Source: JBDIBB01 sp039812685 (GTDB lineage: Bacteria; Acidobacteriota; Vicinamibacteria; Vicinamibacterales; JAFNAJ01). Taken from it: DNA of 5,395 nt. The stretch's first letter is position 1. Every line of letters begins with the position of its first letter. The notes below the pieces were generated by a model. The model did no database searches. It had not been told where the DNA came from and worked only from the letters and a program-made list of their open reading frames with translations. The stretch lies in NCBI GenBank assembly GCA_039812685.1, contig JBDIBB010000217.1, positions 1-5,395 of the forward strand, read 5' to 3'. Below, piece after piece: positions 1 to 5,395 of the stretch. A program made the translations under genes and the position numbers.

Positions 1-10
1 ACCTCGACTG

Positions 11-16
11 TATAAT
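11..16 (+). promoter_or_regulatory. Putative -10 promoter element of pepA (leaderless-type)
   Basis: A perfect TATAAT stands out in very GC-rich sequence and ends 9 nt before the pepA ATG. A TG dinucleotide directly abuts it (positions 9-10), one base off the usual extended -10 spacing. Any -35 box would lie outside the window. With the normal 6-8 nt from a -10 box to the transcription start, the message would begin within about 0-3 nt of the ATG. No Shine-Dalgarno sequence is present between the box and the ATG. The assignment rests on sequence match and position only. Confidence 0.6.
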
Positions 17-25
17 CACGCCCGC

Positions 26-1519
26 ATGTTCCTGCCGACCGTGTCCCTGCTGTCCTCCTCCGCCGCGGCGACCGCCGGCGTCGTCATCTGCCCGGTTGTC
101 CAGCGCGGCGCGCTCGACGATCTCCAGGCGCTGCTGCCCGGCGCCGCGGGTGAGCTGAGGGCCGCCATCGACCGCGGCGAGTTCCAGGGCAAGCCGTGCG
201 AGTTCTTCCTCACGTCGCTCGACGACGACCAGCGGCGGCGCGTCGTCGCCGTGGGCCTCGGCCCTGCCGACCGCCTCACGCCGGATCGCTGGCGTCGCGC
301 CGCGGCCGCGGGCACGCTGGCCGCGCGATCGCGCCGCTTCGACGCGGTGACGATCGTGACCGGCGGGGCCGGCCCCGACGATGTGGCCGCGGCCGTTGAC
401 GGCGCGCTCTCCGCCGGCTTCGACGTGGGCAGCTATCGCACCGGGGAGCCGGAGGTTGCGACGCTGACGGCCGTGGAGGTGCTGGTCCGGCAGGGAAGTG
501 GCGCGCTCGAGGAGGCCATCCGCCGCGGGCAGGCCCTGGGAATGGCGGTCAACGCCGCGCGCGCCCTGGCCAACGAGCCGGGCAACGTGCTGTCGCCCTC
601 GACGCTGGCCACGCGCGCCCGGGAGCTCGCACAGGCTGCCGGCCTGGCCTGCGAGGTGTTCGACGAGCAGGCGCTGAAGGACATGGGGGCGGAGCTGCTG
701 CTCGGCGTGGGCCGCGGCAGCGCGGAGCCGCCGCGCCTGATCGTCCTGCGCTACGAGCCCGAGGACGCCCGGCCCGGCATCACGCTGGGTTTCGTCGGCA
801 AGGGGGTGACCTTCGACACCGGCGGCATCTCCATCAAGCCATTCGAGAAGATGGAGCTGATGAAGTACGACATGGCAGGCGGCGCCGCGGTGATTGGCGC
901 CATGCTGGCCATCGCCGCGCTGCGGCCCGCCGTCCGCGTCGTGGGCGTCGTGTCGGCGGCCGAGAACATGCCCGGGGGCCGCGCCATCCGTCCGGGCGAC
1001 GTCCTGCGCGGCGCGGGCGGCAAGACGGTCGAGGTGAACAACACCGACGCCGAGGGCCGCCTGATTCTCGCCGACGCCCTGTGGTACGCGCGTGAACGTG
1101 CGGGCGCGACGCACCTGGTGGACGTCGCCACCCTCACCGGCGCCTGCGTGGTGGCGCTGGGGCGGTTCAACTCGGGACTCTTCGGCAACGATGCCGCATG
1201 GTCGTCGCTCGTGGCCGAACTCGCCGGCGCCGCGGGCGAGCGCGCCTGGCCGATGCCGCTCGACGAGGAATACGACGAGCAGATCCGGAGCGACATCGCC
1301 GACCTGGTCAACACCGGGGGGCGCGCGGCCGGCGCCGTGACGGCGGCGAAGTTCCTGCAAGCCTTCACCGGCAACCTGCCGTGGGTGCACCTCGACGTGG
1401 CGGGGACCGCGTGGCTCGACGAGAGCCAGCCGTGGATGCCGAAGGGACCGACCGGCGTGATGGTACGGACGCTGGCGGGCCTCGCGCTCGCGCACGGCCG
1501 CGTCCCCGCACGCACCTGA
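26..1519 (+). CDS. pepA: Leucyl aminopeptidase (cytosol aminopeptidase, peptidase family M17)
   Basis: This is a 497-residue M17 aminopeptidase, which removes N-terminal amino acids from peptides using two metal ions. The family is cytoplasmic and normally hexameric, and the length is typical. Residues 1 to about 150 form the variable N-terminal domain, and about 170-490 the catalytic domain. The metal ligands are K259 and D264 (in VGKGVTFDTGG), D282 (YDMAGG), and D341 and E343 in the family signature NTDAEGRL. The catalytic residues are K271 and R345. Their spacing equals that of bovine lens LAP (K250, D255, K262, D273, D332, E334, R336), so the enzyme should be active. No signal peptide is convincing. 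The ATG at 26 is the first usable start in the window. The frame stays open to the left edge, but a TATAAT box 9 nt upstream supports this start. There is no Shine-Dalgarno. The gene converges on the small gene at 1529-1774 with a 9-nt gap. E. coli PepA also binds DNA as a Xer accessory factor; that role cannot be read from this sequence. Confidence 0.96.
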   Translation: MFLPTVSLLSSSAAATAGVVICPVVQRGALDDLQALLPGAAGELRAAIDRGEFQGKPCEFFLTSLDDDQRRRVVAVGLGPADRLTPDRWRRAAAAGTLAARSRRFDAVTIVTGGAGPDDVAAAVDGALSAGFDVGSYRTGEPEVATLTAVEVLVRQGSGALEEAIRRGQALGMAVNAARALANEPGNVLSPSTLATRARELAQAAGLACEVFDEQALKDMGAELLLGVGRGSAEPPRLIVLRYEPEDARPGITLGFVGKGVTFDTGGISIKPFEKMELMKYDMAGGAAVIGAMLAIAALRPAVRVVGVVSAAENMPGGRAIRPGDVLRGAGGKTVEVNNTDAEGRLILADALWYARERAGATHLVDVATLTGACVVALGRFNSGLFGNDAAWSSLVAELAGAAGERAWPMPLDEEYDEQIRSDIADLVNTGGRAAGAVTAAKFLQAFTGNLPWVHLDVAGTAWLDESQPWMPKGPTGVMVRTLAGLALAHGRVPART

Positions 1520-1528
1520 CGCGCTGGC

Positions 1529-1774
1529 CTACGAACTGAGGTGCAGCGCCGTATCCTCGGCGTCCTGCCCGTTCAGGCGGTTGCCGGGCCGCAGGCGCTT
1601 GAAGAGGATCAGGACAGCCCCGGCGAGCAGGCCCACCACCGCGGCGGCCAGCAACGTGAGGCCGACCAGCCCCACCGACCCGAGCAGGATGTCGGCCACC
1701 GAGACCTCGCGCGATGGCTGCTCGACCACCTGGACGATGGTGACGGGCTGGCCCGGAGCGGGCGTCGCCTGCAT
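1529..1774 (-). CDS. Small predicted membrane protein of unknown function (81 aa)
   Basis: I do not recognise this family. The 81 residues begin with a Pro/Val-rich segment (1 to about 27). A hydrophobic, Gly/Ala/Leu-rich stretch follows at about 29-58. A basic patch (KRLRPGNR, 59-66) and a short acidic-polar tail complete it. The stretch is long for one helix and short for two. The positive-inside rule favours a single span with the N-terminus outside and the C-terminus in the cytoplasm. The ATG is the first plausible start, because the frame upstream runs into the end of the amidase without another start codon. No Shine-Dalgarno is visible, but a TACAAT box lies 6 nt before the ATG. The gene lies 38 nt downstream of the amidase on the same strand, so it may be last in the ftsK-amidase transcript, have its own promoter, or both. 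Its stop is 9 nt from that of pepA. A hydrophobic segment ending in positive charges makes a real protein more likely than a chance frame. Confidence 0.72.
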   Translation of the reverse strand: MQATPAPGQPVTIVQVVEQPSREVSVADILLGSVGLVGLTLLAAAVVGLLAGAVLILFKRLRPGNRLNGQDAEDTALHLSS

Positions 1775-1780
1775 GACCCG

Positions 1781-1786
1781 ATTGTA
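1781..1786 (-). promoter_or_regulatory. Putative -10 element before the small membrane-protein gene
   Basis: On the minus strand the 38-nt gap between the amidase and the small gene contains TACAAT, one mismatch from the -10 consensus. It ends 6 nt before the ATG at 1774. The short AT-rich patch (TTTACAAT) stands out from its GC-rich surroundings. Transcription would be expected to start at or next to the A of the ATG, giving a leaderless message. I see no -35-like hexamer at 17 nt spacing; that position lies near the end of the amidase gene. Confidence 0.45.
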
Positions 1787-1812
1787 AACCGTTGCGCGGG
1801 GCGATCCGCTGG

Positions 1813-3777
1813 CTACTGCCGTTCCGCCACCGTGCCCTGGGCCTTCAGCGACCGCTGGTACTTCACCAGCGCATCGTGCAGCGCCTCGGCAATGCGCTGG
1901 CGGTGGCCGCCCGACTTCAGCAACCGCGCCTCGCCCGGGTTGGTGACGAAGGAGATCTCAGCCAGCACGCTCGGCATCGCCGCGCCGATCAGCACGACGA
2001 ACGGTGCCTGCTTCACGCCCAGATCCCGCGCCGGGCGGGCCCGGGTCGACAGCTTCCGGACCATCGACTCCTGCACGTGGCCAGCGAGATCGCGCGACTC
2101 GTGCAGCTTGTTGTTGGTGGCGATCGCCTTCACGATGTCCGGCAGGCTGTGCATCGTCCGATCGGAGGCGGAGTTCTCGCGGGCGGCCACCGCCTCGGCG
2201 TCCTTCGAGGTGGCGAAGTTCAGGAAGTAGGTCTCCACGCCGTGCGCGTTGCGGTTGCGGCTCGCGTTGGCGTGGATCGACAGGAACAGGTCGGCCTGCT
2301 CGCGGTTGGCGATGGCCGTCCGCTCCTCGAGCGGCACATAGGTGTCGGTGCGCCGCGTGAGCACCACCTCGACGCCGGGCTGCCTGGCCAGCAGCCTCTC
2401 GAGGCGCAGCGCGACGTCGAGGACCAGTTCGGCCTCCGACAGGCCCTGGCCCTGCGCGCCGGGATCGCGGCCGCCGTGACCGGGGTCGATGACGATCCGC
2501 GACACCCCGAGCCCCAGTTGTCGTGAGAGCGAGAAGCCGCCGCTCGCGTTGGCGGCCGGCGGCCGTGGCACCGCCGGCGCCGGTGGCGGCGCGGCGGCGG
2601 GCGTCACCTCGCGTGCGGCACCGGACACGGGCCTTGCGGCCGGCGCCGGCGTGGCATCCTGTGCCGCAACCGCCGGCGCCGCGACCGGCGGCGCTGACGG
2701 CGCAGCCATCATCCGGCTGGTCACCGGCGCCTCCTCGAGCAGCCGCAGATCGCGGCCGTCGATCTCGCGCGGGTCCACCGGCGGCACGGGCGGCGCCGGC
2801 TCGAGGTCGATGTCCGCGAATGGCGGGGGCGTACGAGACACCGCGGGCGGGCCCGGCGCAGGCTGGACATCGGCGATCACCGTCGGCGGCGGCGCCGATG
2901 GCCGCAGCCCGGGACGAGGTCCCTGGGCGCGCTCCAGATCGATCACGAGGCGGTAGGGGTTGTAGAGGGTGAAGACGCTGTAGCGGCGCGTGCCCTCGAG
3001 ATCCAGCACCACGCGCGTCGTCCCCGATTCCGGATGACCGAGCCGCACCTTCCGCACCACGTCACCGGACCAGGACAGCACGGTGTCGCGCAGGTGCGGC
3101 GCCGGCGCCGCACCCTTCAGGTCGAAGAACAGCCGCGGCGGGCCTTCGAGCCGCTCGTGGTGATAGCTCACCTCGGCGTCGAGTTCGAGCGTGATGCGCA
3201 CGACCTCGGGCAGCACGGCGCGGCGCACCTCGCGCAACTGGGTGGCGGCCGTAGCCGGCGAGGCCGAGGCCGGTGCGGGGTGGCCCGAGGGAGCCGCGGG
3301 CGCCTGGAGCGCGGTCGCGGCAGGCGTGGCCACGGGGGCCGGCCGCTCGCCGGTGCCCGGCGACGTGGGCCCTGGCGCCCGCCTCGCCGAATCGAGCGCG
3401 CGCGCCGAGTCGCGCGCCACGCGCGCCAGTGAACTCGCGGGGTACTCGCGGGCCAGCCAGTCGTAGAGCCGCACCGCCTTCTGGCGGTCGGCGTCGGCGT
3501 GCGTGCGGGCGTAGATCTGCTCGGCCACCTGCGCGGCCTTCTGCAGCGCGTTGTCAGCGTAGCCGCTGGTCGGGTAGGTGCGGGGGATCCGTTCGAAGCT
3601 GGCGAGCAGGCGCCTGAGGTCGGACACCGTGGTCGTCGCGGCCCCTTGCGCGGCGATGGCACGCTCGCGGGCCAGCGCGCGTTCGTAGCTCGAACGGGCC
3701 GATCCGGCGGCCGCGGCCGCGCTCCACGGGAGCGCGAGCACGGCGGCCGAAAGCAACAACAACCTCAATGCGCGCAT
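1813..3777 (-). CDS. Secreted N-acetylmuramoyl-L-alanine amidase (helical repeats, AMIN, Amidase_3)
   Basis: This is a 654-residue AmiA/B/C-type zinc amidase, which cuts the amide bond between N-acetylmuramic acid and the stem peptide and so separates daughter cells. Residues 1 to about 24 are a Sec signal peptide (basic N-terminus, Leu/Ala core, Ala-rich cleavage region). Residues 30-130 are helical and contain two related TPR-like units with RTYPTS (66-71) and REYPAS (110-115), 44 residues apart. An AMIN domain spans about 180-285 and should target septal wall or envelope. A Pro/Ala linker follows (about 286-424). Amidase_3 occupies about 426-640, with H434 (DPGHGG), E448 and H502 (SIHANA) as zinc ligands and E607 (LAEISFVTN) as the catalytic glutamate. 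The helical insert at about 522-578 matches the position of the autoinhibitory helix of AmiB/AmiC. The ATG is supported by GAGGA 6 nt upstream and by the signal peptide. The gene starts 21 nt after ftsK ends, so the two are probably in one operon. The length well exceeds E. coli AmiC (about 417 aa) because of the N-terminal region and linker. amiC would be the nearest symbol, but orthology is unproven. Confidence 0.95.
   Translation of the reverse strand: MRALRLLLLSAAVLALPWSAAAAAGSARSSYERALARERAIAAQGAATTTVSDLRRLLASFERIPRTYPTSGYADNALQKAAQVAEQIYARTHADADRQKAVRLYDWLAREYPASSLARVARDSARALDSARRAPGPTSPGTGERPAPVATPAATALQAPAAPSGHPAPASASPATAATQLREVRRAVLPEVVRITLELDAEVSYHHERLEGPPRLFFDLKGAAPAPHLRDTVLSWSGDVVRKVRLGHPESGTTRVVLDLEGTRRYSVFTLYNPYRLVIDLERAQGPRPGLRPSAPPPTVIADVQPAPGPPAVSRTPPPFADIDLEPAPPVPPVDPREIDGRDLRLLEEAPVTSRMMAAPSAPPVAAPAVAAQDATPAPAARPVSGAAREVTPAAAPPPAPAVPRPPAANASGGFSLSRQLGLGVSRIVIDPGHGGRDPGAQGQGLSEAELVLDVALRLERLLARQPGVEVVLTRRTDTYVPLEERTAIANREQADLFLSIHANASRNRNAHGVETYFLNFATSKDAEAVAARENSASDRTMHSLPDIVKAIATNNKLHESRDLAGHVQESMVRKLSTRARPARDLGVKQAPFVVLIGAAMPSVLAEISFVTNPGEARLLKSGGHRQRIAEALHDALVKYQRSLKAQGTVAERQ
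2506..2922 (-). other. Low-complexity Pro/Ala-rich linker within the amidase
   Basis: About 139 residues (286-424) between the AMIN and catalytic domains consist mainly of Pro, Ala, Val and Gly, with one more ordinary charged stretch around residues 335-356 (DPREIDGRDLRLLEEA). It is probably a flexible tether across the periplasm or wall. The DNA is a run of GCC/GGC-type triplets with many short chance palindromes, for example GCCGGCGCCGGC. It also leaves long spurious open frames on the opposite strand. Confidence 0.75.
3388..3699 (-). other. N-terminal helical-repeat (TPR-like) region of the amidase
   Basis: Residues 27-130 read as amphipathic helices. Two units align without gaps: F61 to about E86 and Y105 to about S130. 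Each has an aromatic start, then Arg-x-Tyr-Pro-x-Ser, then an Ala-rich helix. This pattern resembles the TPR-type repeats of BamD/YbgF-like envelope proteins, where it mediates protein-protein contacts. The assignment is by pattern only; no profile search was run. Confidence 0.6.
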
Positions 3778-3783
3778 GGACAG

Positions 3784-3788
3784 TCCTC
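3784..3788 (-). promoter_or_regulatory. Shine-Dalgarno of the amidase gene
   Basis: GAGGA on the minus strand lies 6 nt before the amidase ATG, inside the 21-nt gap after the ftsK stop codon. It fixes the amidase start and fits co-translation with ftsK from one message. It also contrasts with pepA and the small membrane-protein gene, which have no such site. Confidence 0.8.
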
Positions 3789-3798
3789 GTCTGCCGGG

Positions 3799-5395
3799 TC
3801 AGCGAACCTGGGCGTCCACCTCGTCGAAGTAATCCTTTGGCACCAGCACCTCGCGCGGCTTGCCGCCGGCCCCTGGCGACACCAGTCCCTCGGCCTCCAT
3901 CATGTCGACGAGCCGCGCGGCCCGGCTGAAGCCGATGCGCAGCCGGCGCTGCAGGTACGAGATCGAGGCCTGCCCGCTCGAGACGATGATGCGGGCGGCT
4001 TCGTCGTAGATCTCGTCACGCTCGAACTCGAGCGCATCCGGGCCGCTCTTCTCGTCCTCGGTGATCGTCAGGTTGTAGATCGGCTTGCCCTGCTTGCGCA
4101 GGAAGCTGGCCAGCCGCGCCGATTCCTGCTCCGAGATGTAGGGGCCGTGCAGCCGCACGACGCGCGAGGAGGCCGGCGGCAGGAACAACATGTCGCCGCG
4201 ACCCAGCAGCTGCTCGGCGCCGTTGCAGTCGAGGATCGTGCGCGAGTCGGTCTTCGACGACACGCGGAAGGAGATGCGCGCCGGCAGGTTGGCCTTGATC
4301 AGGCCGGTGATGACGTCGACCGAAGGCCGCTGCGTCGCGAGGATCAGGTGGATACCCACGGCGCGCGCCATCTGCGCCAGCCGGCAGATCGATTCCTCCA
4401 CCTCGTTGCCGGCCACCATCATCAGGTCGGCCAGCTCGTCGATGACCACCACGATGAACGGCAGCGGCCGCATCGGCTCGCCGGTCTCCTCGTCGACCGG
4501 CGCCTTGCCGCCCGATTCCTCCTGGACCGCGCGGACGTTGCGGTTGAACTGCTCGATGTTGCGGACGTTCTGGCCGGCCAGCGTCTTGTAGCGGTCCTCC
4601 ATCTCGCGCACCGCCCAGCGCAGCGCGTTGGCGGCCTGCTTCGGCTCGACGACCACCGGCGTCAGCAGGTGCGGGATGTCCTCGTACATCCCGAGTTCGA
4701 GCCGCTTGGGATCGATCATGATCAGCCGCAGCTCGTCGGGCGTGTTGCGGTAGAGGACACTGGTCAGCATCGCGTTGAGCCCCACCGACTTGCCGGTGCC
4801 CGTCGACCCGGCGATGAGCAGGTGCGGCATGGTCGCCAGGTCGGCGACGTGCGGCTCGCCGTGAATCGTCTTGCCGAGCGCCAGCGGCAGCTTGGACGAG
4901 GCGCGGCGGAAGCCGTCGGACTCGAGCAGATCGCGCAGCGAGATCGTCTCGCGTGCGGCGTTCGGGATCTGGATGCCGACCGTCGACTTGCCGGGGATGC
5001 GATCGATGAGCACCGACTCGGCCTGCATCGCCAGCGAGAGGTCATCGGAGAGCGCGGTGACCTTGCTGTACTTCACCCCGGCGTCGGGCTTGAACTCGAA
5101 GGTGGTGACCACCGGTCCGGGATGGATCTGCACCACGCTGCCGTCGACCGCGAACTCGCGGCACTTGTCCTCGAGCAGGCGGGCCGACTCCATCAGCTCG
5201 CGCTCGTCGATCTTGCGCTCGCTGCGCGGCGCGTCGAGCAGGGTGAGCGGCGGCAGGGCGAATGTGCCCTTCCGGCGCTCGGCGGGCAGCTTGCCGGCCG
5301 GCTCGGGCGGCGGCAGCGGCAGCGGCGGGGCGCTCACCTTGATCGGCTCGCGTCGGGCGGCGCCGCGAGCCGGCTCCGGCGCGGGCGTGTCGGGG
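3799..5395 (-). CDS. ftsK: DNA translocase FtsK/SpoIIIE, motor and gamma domains (5' end outside window)
   Basis: This hexameric ATP-driven pump moves chromosomal DNA through the closing septum and, in many bacteria, activates XerCD at dif. The window holds the C-terminal part. A Pro-rich linker is followed by FALPPLTLL, the conserved entry to the motor. Numbering from the GTG at 5337, Walker A is GSTGTGKS (177-184) and Walker B is VVVIDE (296-301). Other FtsK hallmarks are MIDPKRLEL (207-215), HLLTPVV (223-229) and ATQRPSVDVITGLIKANLP (334-352). The winged-helix gamma domain covers about 443-505. The N-terminal membrane segments are missing because the gene runs off the right edge. Reading on from the GTG, the frame stays open to 5395 with a Pro/Arg-rich linker (EPARGAARREPIK), so that GTG is most likely an internal Val codon and not the start. 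The gene ends in TGA, 21 nt before the amidase ATG. Family identity is certain; the true start cannot be seen here. Confidence 0.97.
   Translation of the reverse strand, partial: PDTPAPEPARGAARREPIKVSAPPLPLPPPEPAGKLPAERRKGTFALPPLTLLDAPRSERKIDERELMESARLLEDKCREFAVDGSVVQIHPGPVVTTFEFKPDAGVKYSKVTALSDDLSLAMQAESVLIDRIPGKSTVGIQIPNAARETISLRDLLESDGFRRASSKLPLALGKTIHGEPHVADLATMPHLLIAGSTGTGKSVGLNAMLTSVLYRNTPDELRLIMIDPKRLELGMYEDIPHLLTPVVVEPKQAANALRWAVREMEDRYKTLAGQNVRNIEQFNRNVRAVQEESGGKAPVDEETGEPMRPLPFIVVVIDELADLMMVAGNEVEESICRLAQMARAVGIHLILATQRPSVDVITGLIKANLPARISFRVSSKTDSRTILDCNGAEQLLGRGDMLFLPPASSRVVRLHGPYISEQESARLASFLRKQGKPIYNLTITEDEKSGPDALEFERDEIYDEAARIIVSSGQASISYLQRRLRIGFSRAARLVDMMEAEGLVSPGAGGKPREVLVPKDYFDEVDAQVR

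Noticed and set aside
16..315. Minus-strand open frame possibly divergent from an upstream gene
   Set aside because: It overlaps the start of pepA and is low-complexity Arg/Ser/Ala, with no support as a protein.
751..1515. Minus-strand open frame of 254 codons inside pepA
   Set aside because: It is antisense to the catalytic domain of pepA, is rich in Ala/Ser/Pro/Arg and has no recognisable motif; it is a GC-driven shadow.
1520..1560. Possible intrinsic terminator between the convergent genes
   Set aside because: Only a weak 4-bp pairing (GAGG with CCTC) across a loop of about 13 nt was found, with no T-run on either strand.
1787..1812. -35 box or hairpin upstream of the TACAAT in the amidase to small-gene gap
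   Set aside because: At 17-nt spacing the hexamer is GCGGAT, unlike TTGACA, and only a 4-bp stem (GCGG/CCGC) can form.
2560..2720. Palindromes such as GCCGGCGCCGGC and imperfect GC-rich repeats
   Set aside because: They fall inside the Pro/Ala linker codons of the amidase and are explained by repeated GCC/GGC triplets, not by a repeat family, operator or CRISPR.
1541..2972. Long plus-strand open frames across the small gene and the amidase (for example 1541-2230, 1792-2526, 2489-2956)
   Set aside because: They lie antisense to a well-supported amidase and the small gene. Their Arg/Ala/Gly-rich composition is what high-GC antisense frames give, and no family motifs are seen.

Overview
The window is very GC-rich (roughly 70% by eye) and almost fully coding. 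It holds one plus-strand gene facing a block of three minus-strand genes. The gene content is bacterial and mostly housekeeping. A diderm, high-GC bacterium fits best: there is an AMIN-domain cell-wall amidase with a signal peptide, plus FtsK. The Ala/Pro-rich style and the helical-repeat amidase make Acidobacteriota (Vicinamibacteria-like) a reasonable guess, but nothing in the window proves it. I see no mobile element, RNA gene, CRISPR array or foreign-looking island.

Layout. At 26-1519 (+) is an intact leucyl aminopeptidase (PepA, family M17) with all metal and catalytic residues. A perfect TATAAT lies 9 nt before its ATG. It converges, with a 9-nt gap, on a minus-strand block. Read in its own direction, that block is: ftsK (5395-3799, 5' end cut by the window edge), then after 21 nt a secreted N-acetylmuramoyl-L-alanine amidase (3777-1813), then after 38 nt a small predicted membrane protein of 81 residues (1774-1529). 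The amidase has a clear Shine-Dalgarno and is probably co-transcribed with ftsK. The small gene has no Shine-Dalgarno but has a TACAAT box 6 nt before its ATG. It may therefore have its own promoter and a leaderless or nearly leaderless message.

How the genes may work together. FtsK moves the last chromosomal DNA across the closing septum and activates Xer recombination. An AMIN/Amidase_3 enzyme splits septal peptidoglycan so daughter cells separate. Their adjacency suggests that late chromosome segregation and cell separation are expressed together. The small membrane protein downstream is of unknown function. PepA is a cytoplasmic peptidase and in enterobacteria also a DNA-binding accessory factor in Xer recombination; any link to ftsK here is only conjecture.

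The points most worth a second look are the repeated '-10 box directly before the start codon' arrangement at two otherwise unrelated genes, the helical-repeat/AMIN/long-linker/Amidase_3 architecture of the amidase, the changed residues in the DNA-reading helix of the FtsK gamma domain, and the unknown small membrane protein. I found no clear evidence of an undescribed multi-gene system.
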